In this document: positions 46,878 to 55,712 of the stretch, one piece after another
How positions within the stretch are numbered: position 1 is the first letter of the stretch
Layout: every line of letters begins with the position of its first letter
Source: Amanita rubescens
Lineage: Eukaryota; Basidiomycota; Agaricomycetes; Agaricales; Amanitaceae
Reading direction: 5' to 3'
DNA length: 55,712 nt
Assembly: GCA_015039365.1 (NCBI GenBank)
Contig: WION01000348.1
Span: forward strand, 1 to 55,712
The notes under the pieces: generated by a model
Database searches by the model: none
The model's input: only the letters and a program-made list of their open reading frames with translations
What the model was told of the DNA's origin: nothing
Translations under genes and position numbers: made by a program

Positions 46878-47338
46878 GTGACGATAGAGGACTCAAGGAG
46901 TCATCTAAGGATAGAGAGTTCGTTGAACTCTCCGTTGGATCGAAACCGGCGTCGAATTACTAGTTCGACGTATAGCCGGTCCCTTCCCTTCTACAAGAAG
47001 AAATTGGCGAAATGGAGCAATAGAGCACCCCATGGTACCAGCGTGAGTCGCTCCACGACTTGTTCACCCCCTTGAACTGACTGACAACGCAGGTACGACA
47101 TTTGTCATGTTTCTCGCATGGAGGGTAGCCGTTATGGAACAGCTAGCTAGCCAGGTGCGTTCCCTGGCAATTCTTTCTCTTGTCAACGTTCACAGACTGC
47201 TCACATCTAGCTATGTCGATGAGGACTCGGAGGAGGCAAGTCCTGCAAATGTTTCTAGCACACAGAGCGGAATACGAGATCGCCCGTCACTTCGGACTAG
47301 ACTTAGGGTTGGCTCAATCGAAGGGAGGAGCAGGATAA
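46878..47338 (+). pseudogene. Fragmentary coding relic, possibly retroelement gag-like
   Basis: Pieces SLPFYKKKLAKWSNRAPHG, TTFVMFLAWRVAVMEQL and RRQVLQMFLAHRAEYEIARH follow one another on the plus strand, with plausible introns between them (GTGAGTCG to ACGCAG; GTGCGTTC to CATCTAG), then a stop at 47337. The sequence looks like real but incomplete protein. A gag-like identity is only a guess. On the minus strand 47388-48295 is open in two long frames, without recognisable content. Confidence 0.3.
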
Positions 47339-48187
47339 AGGGCTGCATGGGGCAGCTTAGGACTGGGTGAGTCCTATATTCTCCCTATTACGAGTGTGAT
47401 CTAACCAAGTCGCAACACGTAGACGTGTTCTTTCGACTCCGCGGAACGAGGGGCATGGGGAAGAACGGGGTTGTTGCTACATTCCGGAACGTCAATGGCC
47501 GGATAATGTGGGTAGCGGGCCCAGTCTGTTTACTTAGAGCGTTGACGGTTTCATGTAGAAATTGCTGACTTAGGCGGCTTACTGCGAACCCGCCGCGCAA
47601 GCTCAGAACTCGAGTGGGAAAGGTTTGACACCCACAGCAAGAGTGCAGATGTGGGTTCTCGGGTGAGTGTGATGCTTTACTCCGTTCTGTGATCTCACTG
47701 ACGACAGTATTAGCAACCTGTCGTCTCTCCTCCACCTCAATTGAAGAAGAAATCGGGGCTCGCTGAACAGCAGGCCCTGCGATAACATTTGAACGCTTGT
47801 TAGAGGATCCTAAATTACCGCCAGATGGTGTTTTGCCAAACGGCCGGGTAGCGGTTTTCACCAGTTTTGGGATCGCGACGCTGGGCTAGACGACGGCATT
47901 TCACCATGTCGGGGTGGAGAAGACAGAGAGACTCTAGAGGGAGTCTCCATTCGGTGAGCCATTCCTCGCACTGTTTGACGCGCACTGACAACGTTCGTCA
48001 CAAGCAGTTTCGGAATCGCCGGGAGAGGCGGAATAAATCCATCCTCAAGTGAGTTAGCAGGAGGGGCCCGTATAAGGGATACTGGTGTGGGATTACATGG
48101 GGAGGGGGCCGCGTTAGTTACAGGTAAGTTCCTGCATGCGCTCGTTCTTTCTGCTAGACTGACATCCGGGATGTGTTGTATCGTCAT

Positions 48188-49170
48188 CATACTTGAGGTT
48201 GCCAACCAGCGGGACGCGAAGCATCGTCGCACTAAGCCCGTGCGTTTGCTCGATCTTTCACAAGCATTTTCCAACTCACGGCTCTTTAGAACCATGCCTC
48301 AAGTGATGGTCATCTCATCTGTACCTATACAACATCGACCTCGACAACGGCGGTGAATGGGCTCTTGTCAAACAGTACAAGTGAGTGTCTTACTCTGACT
48401 ATCATCACGCTGTCTAACTCTCCCTCCACTCTTCTTGATTCCGCTGACGACAGTAAGGGTACATCGAGCTCGAGCGACAAGACGAGCTGGACGAGTGATC
48501 ACTTAGGTTTAGATTGTACTAGTAGTAGTTATAATATAATATATAATTTCCTAAATAAGTAACTCTCCCTTTACCGTTTTATCATGGACGACGAAAGCGC
48601 CGAAATCGAGTTGGTGAGCAGTCATGTCCACGTACCTAGACATCTTCTGAAAGTACCGCCCACAGCTCGAACAGAACCTCAACAAAACACCAAATCTCAC
48701 GACGCGTGATATGTACGACGTCGACAATTCTTTTCTTGTTTCCACCCCAAGTTCCAACGCTGAACGGATCGGCCAGCTGTCCTCGACAGCTTTGATACAT
48801 GACTGGCAAAACTTGAAATTTATCCTGCCATTGTATACCTCGGCTCAGGTGCTCACCCGTCGAACTCAGAGCGCGTGACGTGGCCCTGCCCCTCTATTGG
48901 AACAACCATTGACCCTTCCTCAGACATTGACAAGACACTATTAAAGATTGACTAAGTAACAAGCCAAAAAGAAGATCTAGACGCAGAAGAAGCCTAGCAG
49001 GTGAATGTCCACCAGCCTTCCTCATCCCGTTGTCTCACTGGCCCTCAGACCCCAACCAGGCCAGCTCGACACCTACAAATCTGCCATAGAACGTCTCAAT
49101 GCCATCAAATCCCCCTCATCAGACCATCACAATGCCCCTGCGCGGTTCGTTGAAACTGATACCAGTCGCG
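48188..49170 (+). pseudogene. Duplication copy B: ATG18 3' part, intergenic, and first exons of EXO70
   Basis: From 48188 the sequence parallels copy C (LPTSGTRSIVAL-type coding, then TMPQVMVIS, then the end of ATG18), followed by the common intergenic block and EXO70 ATG 48584 (MDDESAEIEL). Downstream exons can be followed to about 49170 (RFVETDTS). An in-frame stop replaces the codon after KIDE/KID near 48953, and short deletions break other exons. It is more diverged from copies A and C than those are from each other. Confidence 0.7.
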
Positions 49171-49234
49171 GTGACCCCTAGCTCTCATCCCGGGTGCTCG
49201 TTCAGACCTAGAAAGCCACATGCGGACTTTGATG

Positions 49235-50476
49235 ATATCCAGAGGCTGACATGCCAGCTGCAAATATAGAGTGGAAAGATGTGTATAGCTTTGGCTTCGA
49301 CCGGGTAGGTCCTTCTATGTTATCAAATTTCATCCCATTTTAACGCTTGTTTCGAACCAGAATCTACACAAGCGGAAGTCTTTGCAGATATTTCTCAGCT
49401 TGCTCAAAGTTGTATTGATGGTTATAACGTATCATCTTTGCATATGTCCGGACTGGATTTAGAAATCCTCCACCATGGAAGGTGGCACGATAAGCAAATC
49501 GCCTGCTTTACTCGGAGCGATGCTTATTAGGGTTACCAAAACAACAGTTCAATGGTATGATACCAAGTGCAGTACAAGATGGAGGGGCAATTCCTCGTTG
49601 TGCGTATGCATTCCGAAAATTTCGCGACGTCCTTTGACTCATCCAACCTATTAGTATAACGAATCTATACATGGCCTTTTAGCCCCCGCAAACTTGACAA
49701 TTGAGAAGAAACATGAGATCAAGCATGATCCAAAGACGGGCGCAACGCGCGTCGCGGATTTAACCATCGTCATCATCTCAAGTCGTCCCTCGCCCAATCA
49801 CGACGAAGCATGGCAGCTACGCTCGTCAACGAGCGTTCCTCTCGTTCCCTTTCTGTATTCACCCTTCGCATAACCGGTATCAACGTTGGGATCGGAAACG
49901 TCGGGAACGGCGATCCGTTCAGCTCTACGAGCTCCTACATTAGCGGAACAGGCGAGCGGTGCGAGGGGTCGCTGGACCTCGTCGATCTGGCGGGTAGCGA
50001 GAGACTGAACGTCAGTTTTGCGCCGGGCGTCGTTGCGGATAAGGAAAGGGTGAGGGAGACGCAGAATATCAACAAGAGTCGAGTCCGTTGGGAGATGTTA
50101 TCACTGCGCTTGGGGAGCGCGGAGAGGTGGGTGCGGCCGGGGCTAACAAGCATATACCGTATCGGAATTCCAAGGTATGCAAGCGAGTATCGATCGTCTG
50201 AGAGTTTGTGTTACTGACTGGTGGATTGCAGCTTACTTATTTACTTCAGAATTCGCTCAGTGGTAATTCAAAGACTCTGGTGAGCGCTGGATACACTTGT
50301 GTTGACGGTATCCCCTTAATTATTGTTAGATGGTCATTAATCTCCCACCACTCGCCACGGTTCGCAACAAAGGTTCGGCGTATTTGCTTCCTTGGGAAAC
50401 GTTCCTGACCATTTAACGATAGGCGAACAATACGACGATCGGAACAGCGAAGAAGCACGTCAAGACTTTGTCGTAG
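49235..50476 (+). pseudogene. Kinesin-14 (KAR3-type) motor domain, degenerate
   Basis: ADMPAANIEWKDVYSFGFDR, then [110 protein letters not shown] and NNTTIGTAKKHVK occur in the order of a C-terminal minus-end kinesin motor. The ATP-binding GQTGSGKS is replaced by a frameshifted, mutated stretch (IFAYVRTGF...). SSRSHS has become SSRSLS. Several frame changes separate the pieces. The final codons and stop (50474-50476) are recognisable, so the 3' end of the gene is present; the stalk and N-terminus are not. Confidence 0.75.
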
Positions 50477-50959
50477 ATGTCTTTTTTATAGTCTGGGTAT
50501 TCATGTATGATATAAATTCTGTAGAAGCGAAAGACTGAGAACTGTCACGGTCACACTATCACAACCCGGATGCCATTCATCCTTGCTGGCATATCGCGCT
50601 CGAGCTCTCGGACTCGCCTCCAAGGATGTCTGCGAGCGCAAAATGCCACCATCATACTCCAATAAATGCGTGGGATGAAAAAAGACAGGTGCGGATAATT
50701 CCAAGGTCGTTCGAGCGAGTGATGGAATGGAATTCTTGCAGGTCCGCCAAAGGTTGAAAAGGATGACAAGGGGCAAGTTAGGAAAGCAAAACAAAACGAC
50801 GGGCCAGGGGTACGTTTTTCTATGCTGTAGACTGGGACGGTATGGTAATCGACACAGGTGTTTAGCACTCCGGCTCAGGTGGAAACGAGCAAACTTTTAC
50901 TACAAGTGTACGCCCGTAAGACGATACACGACGTACTTGCTCTGAAAGCTCATGAATTC

Positions 50960-52290
50960 ATAATAGGATCCCTTCGCACCGACTGCGGTCAGGACAACGG
51001 CTTTCTTTGCGTTTTCGGAGAACGACCCGGTTAGAAAGTTTGGTTTGCCAAAGAAGTTGCTGTTGGAGGTATCTTTCGCTGCCAATTACATTTTCAAATG
51101 TGATTCTAACCTCTTTTCCCTTAGTATTGGGTTCTTTCTAGACCACATACCGTTATTAGGGACGTGACGATGGACGTGGTTAACATGTTGAAAGCTGCAA
51201 GGGATCGTTCCAGTGTGGATTCAAGACATGTTCTTAGTGGGTTGTCATTCAGCCAAAGTCTATACGATTCATCTGTTTCTAGCTGGGCGGTCTGGTGCTG
51301 GCAAAAGCTATTTACTTCTTCAAGCAGTCGAGTATTGCACGAAAAGCGGTTAGGTTGTCGTCTATATCCCCAGGGTGTGTTTACTTCTTCGTAACTATCA
51401 ATGCCAATGTTCAATTCCACGTTCAGCTGTTAATCTCGTCAACTCGTCGACGCCTTATTCAATACGATCTCAGGTCGCAAACATACATCCAGTCCCAATT
51501 CGCCTATCAAACCCTCCAACGCGCGCTTTCTATTAACATTAGCATATTATCATCCTTAAGCACCGCCAAAAAACTTTTCTTCGAAAAACAAGAGGTTCCC
51601 GCAGCCTCAACCCTGGTCGACCTGATTAATATCGGTCTCAAAGACGTATCAAGCGCTCCGGCTGTTCTTGATGTCTCATAAACGAGCTTGGTCGTCAAAA
51701 ACGTAAGTTCTATCGTCTGAAAGTAGAGTAGATGACTCACCTTATTTTCCCTTAGGCATCCATTAGCAGTGGACGACTTTCAAGCGCTGTACTGCAAGAC
51801 TGCCTATCGCGATCCATTTTTCAACCCCATCCGTCCGTATCACCTGTCTATGCGCGCCTGATCATGGAATACGCATCTGGCAGAAGATTCTTTGTGAGTT
51901 TATCCGCATCTCCGTCTGAAGCGCACTTGAGTTGAGATTCCGCATGCACACAGGCGAAAGGTGCCGTTTTCGTTTTAGGCGCAATCACTTACTCCGATCC
52001 GGCCTATCCGCTACCTCTCGAACAGAGGCACTTCAAATACCTTATGATCACCCGCAGAGCCCATATGACAAGTGCTCGCCACGCTGATAGAGTACACCAA
52101 GGGATTGAACCCGATACTTGTTCCCGAGAAGTTGAGCCTGGATGAGGCGGGGTCGTTGTTCGAAGAGTGGAAAGCGGAGCAGTCATACGCACCTTGTACG
52201 TCTGGCGTTCCGGAAGTTGTTTGTAACCCGTCTTTAACGTTATGCTTTTGACAGCGGCTCACGATGAAACTTTTCTTTCCAAATACACGC
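50960..52290 (+). pseudogene. Mitochondrial small-subunit ribosomal protein mS29 (DAP3-like), broken
   Basis: NDPVRKFGLPKKLLLE, VLSRPHTVIRDVTMDVVNML, a P-loop GRSGAGKSYLLLQAVEY, AVNLVNSSTPY, RSQTYIQSQFAYQTLQRAL, STLVDLINIGLKDVSSAPAVL, VDDFQALYCKTAYRDPFF, RLIMEYASGRRF and GLNPILVPEKLSLDEAGSLF follow the order of the GTP-binding mitoribosomal protein mS29. Breaks include an in-frame TAG where Trp is expected after CTKSG (51352-51354), frame changes near 51450 and 51780, and loss of the C-terminus after AHDETFLSKYT near 52290, where ATG18 sequence begins. Confidence 0.7.
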
Positions 52291-53030
52291 TATTAGCGGT
52301 TAGCTTGGCACATGATACGGTCCACATATTCAAGCTGAGAGTGAATAAAGGGAGCGCAACCAATGGTCCATCCTCGGTCGTCGCGGGTTTTGGAGCGACG
52401 AGTCCGCCGGATTCGGTGGATAGTCGGGAAGAGTATGACGGCGGGTACGAGGCAATGTGGAAAAGGAAAAGAAGAAGACGAGCATGTCGTAAGTGGCAGT
52501 GGGCGCACATAACAAATTTTGGTAAGTGACGAGTTGCATAGATCGATTTTGAGGAGAGTCGTTGCAAATGACCAAGACACTTGGGCATTTGGTAGGAAAG
52601 TATTTACCGCCCACGTTGACTGAGAAGTGTGGGAGCCCGTACGGGATTTCGCATACTTGAGGTTACCAACCAGCGGGACGCGAAGCATTGTCGCGCTAAG
52701 CTCGTACGTTTCAATCTTTCACAAATTTTCTCCAACTCACGGCTCTTTAGAACCATGCCTCAAGTGATGGTTATTTCATTTGAAGGATACTTTTTACCTA
52801 TCAACATCGACCTGACAACGGTGAATGGGCCCTCGTCAAACAATACGAGTGGTACCTTACTTCGACTATCATCACGCAGTCTAACCTCTCCCTCTAGTCT
52901 TCTTGATTCCACTGATGATAGCAATGGTACGTCGAGCAGACGAGTTGGACAAAGTGATTAGTTCGAGTTGTATTAGTACTATAGTAGTAATATTATTAGT
53001 TTCCTAAATAAGTAACTCTCCCTTTTACCC
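52291..53030 (+). pseudogene. Duplication copy C: 3' half of ATG18 (PROPPIN) and the EXO70 upstream region
   Basis: LLAVSLAHDTVHIFKLRVNKG, GKYLPPTLTE, WEPVRDFAYLRLPTSGTRSI, TMPQVMVISFEGYF and SLLDSTDDSNGTSS match the C-terminal blades and tail of the WD-repeat phosphoinositide-binding autophagy protein ATG18. The N-terminal blades, including the usual FRRG motif, are absent. Downstream of its stop (52960-52962) the block shared with copies A and B ends at 53030, just before the EXO70 ATG would appear, and unrelated DNA follows. Confidence 0.7.
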
Positions 53031-53628
53031 TTGACGCGTCAGTCAACGTCAGGCCACTTGACGACGGGTCGGGGTCTGACGAGGTCAGACCCGGGTCATG
53101 ACAACGCTGCCCTGTCTGGAAGGAAATGCCTCAAACTCGTGCTGTCTTCTCCCTGTCGGTGAGGGGGAAAGTCCAAGACAGTGCGCGTGCCATGTTGATT
53201 CGTAACATGTTGAACGGGATCATATATGAAGGAATAATGGACGAGGGAATATCATGCTTTTTTTTTGGCAGAGGACCGGGCATGACATTTGAGCATTCCA
53301 AAGAGCATCGCGCCCCGGATTTTGGTGCTCCACAAACGTCATGAGGGCAGTGCGACCCATATTACCCAAGTGCCATTGGGTCGCCACTTGGCACAAGTTC
53401 GCCATTGACCGACTGGGCACGGGGGTGTAGGTTTGTTGAGTGGTTCTCCGGCGGCTTTCTCAACATAGGACGCAATGCCCACTCCAATCTGGTTTGATCA
53501 GATACTATGTATACGTACTAAATGATGTGATGCTAGCTACTCAAGTACAAAATACAAGGTGAAAATGAATTCGGAGAATGGCAGCGTGTGATATTGTAGT
53601 AGTAAACTCCAGCTGCACGCAATGAAGC
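53031..53628. other. Intergenic, no gene recognised
   Basis: This stretch has only short frames (for example 53126-53344 plus) without motifs. It separates the truncated copy C from the 3' end of the membrane-protein gene. Confidence 0.4.
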
Positions 53629-54753
53629 CTAAAATCGAACGGTATCTGAGTTGCTCGTCGTATAGTAACGGGCCGGGATGGTGGTTAAGGTTGCCGTGAC
53701 CGTTGTCTCCAAGTCGGTTTCTCCTACCAGACCCGACGCAGATGTAGTCCTCCGTACCAGTACGGTCATTAGGTTAAAGGTGATCCCTACTATTTGAAAA
53801 TTCTGTTAGAACATGTAAGCGTCCAATTCCGTGTAATCAGCATCCTCCGACTTACTATCCCTGATATGATCAGTTGTGAAGCATTGCCGTGCATAAGCCA
53901 CGATATAAGGACCATAGAGGCGGTTGCCGTGTACAGCATACCCGATTCAATAATGACGCGCATGACGAACCGGATGCGTCGGGTTTGCAAATTGTTGAAC
54001 TGTGCAAGTCGCATTAACTGAAACGTTATCAGACCTATTGGTGGAAAAATTCATCACAATTACTGAAACTGGCATACAACGAAAACTCACAGGTCACGTA
54101 TGTGTTAATTGCGATGGTGCAAGTCCAAAAAAGTAGGATGATATGGTAGTCCATGGTGCTCTGGTGGGTAGTATTTCCTGTCGACGTTTGCGAATATACC
54201 CGAATAATGCTGCAGGCGATGCAAGTCAACCATAAAAGCACAGGGAAGACAGGAACAATCTTCGACTTGAAGAAGATGATCCAACAACGATGAATCTTAA
54301 GTTTTCAGGTCACCGAGCGTCGATTTTGGTGGCTAAAAACGCTTTACCATTACTGCGCCCGCCAGAAGGACTTGAATGTGGACAAATAGGGACTAGTAAT
54401 ATAGAGTTGTCAGCCGTGTTTTGATTCAGATTGAGTAGGCCTGGAACACTTACCGTCATCCAGAACAATCCGGCGGTAGAGCGCCCAAGCCGCTCAGTGA
54501 CGATTCGTCTCAAGGACAACGACATATGCAAAGAAGATGTCGCACAGAAGGCCAGCGTCAGTGTCAGTGATGGCCAATTGATTCGGAGAGGCGTCCAGTG
54601 GTCATGGGCATAAACGAGCGACCGGAGACAAAGCGGCAACGTTGCAAGGTAAATGCCACAGAAAATGGCCTCAACAAATAAGGCGACGACCTTTGCTTCG
54701 CTGAGAGCTGAACACATGCAAGCGACGACCTCAGAGGTCGTCGTGATAGTCAT
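53629..54753 (-). CDS. Multi-pass membrane protein of an agaricomycete hypothetical family
   Basis: Five exons (54753-54454, 54392-54348, 54295-54091, 54034-53856, 53802-53629) join in phase to 300 aa. Hydrophobic helices include VVALFVEAIFCGIYLATL, LTLTLAFCATSSLHMSL, SLFVHIQVLLAGAVM, VFPVLLWLTCIACSII, IILLFWTCTIAINTYV, ESGMLYTATASMVLISW and IVGITFNLMTVLV, so about seven membrane spans. Small mushroom proteins of this layout are common and unnamed, sometimes likened to receptors. The C-terminal tail is Thr-rich and hydrophilic. The sequence is intact. ATG 54753 opens the frame just before the first helix. Confidence 0.8.
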
Positions 54754-55712
54754 GAGGAACTGATATTTGCATCAGGTAAGCGAGATTCCTTCAATTGATT
54801 TGTATTTTGTTCAAATCCGATCATCATTTGATGCATCCCTGCTGCACGTGGGCCTGCTGCAGCCCATAGCAGTACCTATCGACCGGATTCGACCAGCCTC
54901 GTGGATTCAGGGAACTGAGGTTACCCTTAGCTGCAAGCGTGATTGCGATTACTGAGTACCGAACCAAAGACCAAGTGCATGCGGCATATCTTGTGGAATG
55001 TTCTTGAACAGGTTGTCCAAGTCATCGCAGTTGGCGCTTTCGGCCTAAACCAGTCATATTCTCCACAACGCAACCCGAGATTCCTCGTGGATTCAGGGAA
55101 GAGGTTAGCCTTAGCTGCAAGCGTGATTGCGGTTACTGAACCAAAGACCGACTCGTACATGCGGCATATCATGATATTCATCAGCAAAACGGTGATTTCG
55201 GCTCTGTTTCATCTCATTCATGTGTTGCAGCTCGCTTGTGGGCGCCAATGACTCGGCGTTGAAAAGAAACCCGAACAGTGGCACGTTCGGTAGTAACGGA
55301 AGATGGGGGGAGGTGCGGAGTCAAGGCGGCCCGTTGCATGTCGTAATTTTATCCTTAATTTCCAACTTATGCAGTGGTGACGTGGCAGAGCTGAAATGCA
55401 CGAGCCCGGCAATACTGCAGCAGACATCATCAGCAAGTACGCATCAGGGTCCTTCTGCGCTTACCCTGCCTGCCTGTCAGCTGCGCTAACTGTAAGCGCT
55501 GCAGAGCCGAGTATATTCGGTTTCATGGGTCTTCCGGTAGTTGAGGCTTCAAGGTGAGCCTCCCCCAGTGCGATGCGCCGATATCCTCCTTTAGATGAAC
55601 CAAATCGAGGCCCTCTCCGTGCTATATGCGTCAAATTGGCTCTGGACCTCGGTCAGCTTCTTCGCAAGTCACTACTATCACCAGCAGAACCGTCATTGAC
55701 TCGGTCACCAAT
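54754..55712. other. Upstream region of the membrane-protein gene with a ~90-bp direct repeat
   Basis: 54898-54990 and 55080-55170 are near-copies (CTCGTGGATTCAGGGAA, CCTTAGCTGCAAGCGTGATT, ACCAAAGACC, CATGCGGCATATC) about 180 bp apart. The remainder to the window end shows no gene I can name. A partial gene may run off the right edge. Confidence 0.5.

Noticed and set aside
47388..48295. Two long minus-strand frames as a gene
   Set aside because: They overlap in different frames, have no recognisable motif, and part of the region lies antisense to the ATG18 duplication copy B.

Overview
The window looks like nuclear DNA of an agaricomycete (mushroom-forming basidiomycete). Genes are cut by many short GT-AG introns, mostly 40-60 bp. 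The protein families I recognise from memory are typical of that class, and transposons and broken gene copies are frequent. No species can be named from the sequence.

Layout. 1-6055 (minus strand): a P-loop GTPase gene whose eight ordinary exons (4784-6055) run in phase into a 4.7-kb array of about 73 homologous introns. These introns are separated by exons of 3 nt, rarely 6 or 12 nt. This is the most striking object in the window. 8182-10150: an intact secreted FAD oxidase. 10746-11748: a hypothetical protein with a repeated basic tail. About 12.6-19.7 kb: a decayed Helitron carrying HUH Rep, PIF1-type helicase and a C-terminal cysteine-protease-like module. 22390-23389: an F-box protein with a nucleotidyltransferase-like segment. 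23978-24260: a second helicase relic. About 25.0-25.6 kb: G-rich degenerate repeats.

25893-30708: a 4.8-kb unit bounded by ~225-bp inverted repeats whose tips are telomere-like. It holds two intact, divergently transcribed genes of unknown function (568 and 363 aa) and no transposase I can recognise. 30968-33612: a proline-rich hypothetical gene and a Tet/JBP-like 2OG-Fe(II) dioxygenase. 35244-36281: the C-terminal part of a DEAH-motif P-loop protein, cut at the edge of a MULE. 36282-40333: a complete MULE with perfect 41-bp terminal inverted repeats and an intact 1033-aa SWIM-type transposase spread over seven exons.

41126-42913: an intact Zn2Cys6 regulator. 43.8-53.0 kb: a graveyard of housekeeping-gene pieces (ATG18, EXO70, a KAR3-type kinesin, mitoribosomal mS29). 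The ATG18-EXO70 junction is present in three truncated copies, and a pair of hairpin-rich 230-bp repeats lies between two of them. 53629-54753: an intact multi-pass membrane protein.

Most of the window is shaped by mobile DNA. The intact ordinary genes (FAD oxidase, Zn2Cys6 factor, membrane protein, F-box protein) are islands between elements. I derived the gene models by hand from splice signals and phase. Family assignments come from memory of motifs, without database searches.
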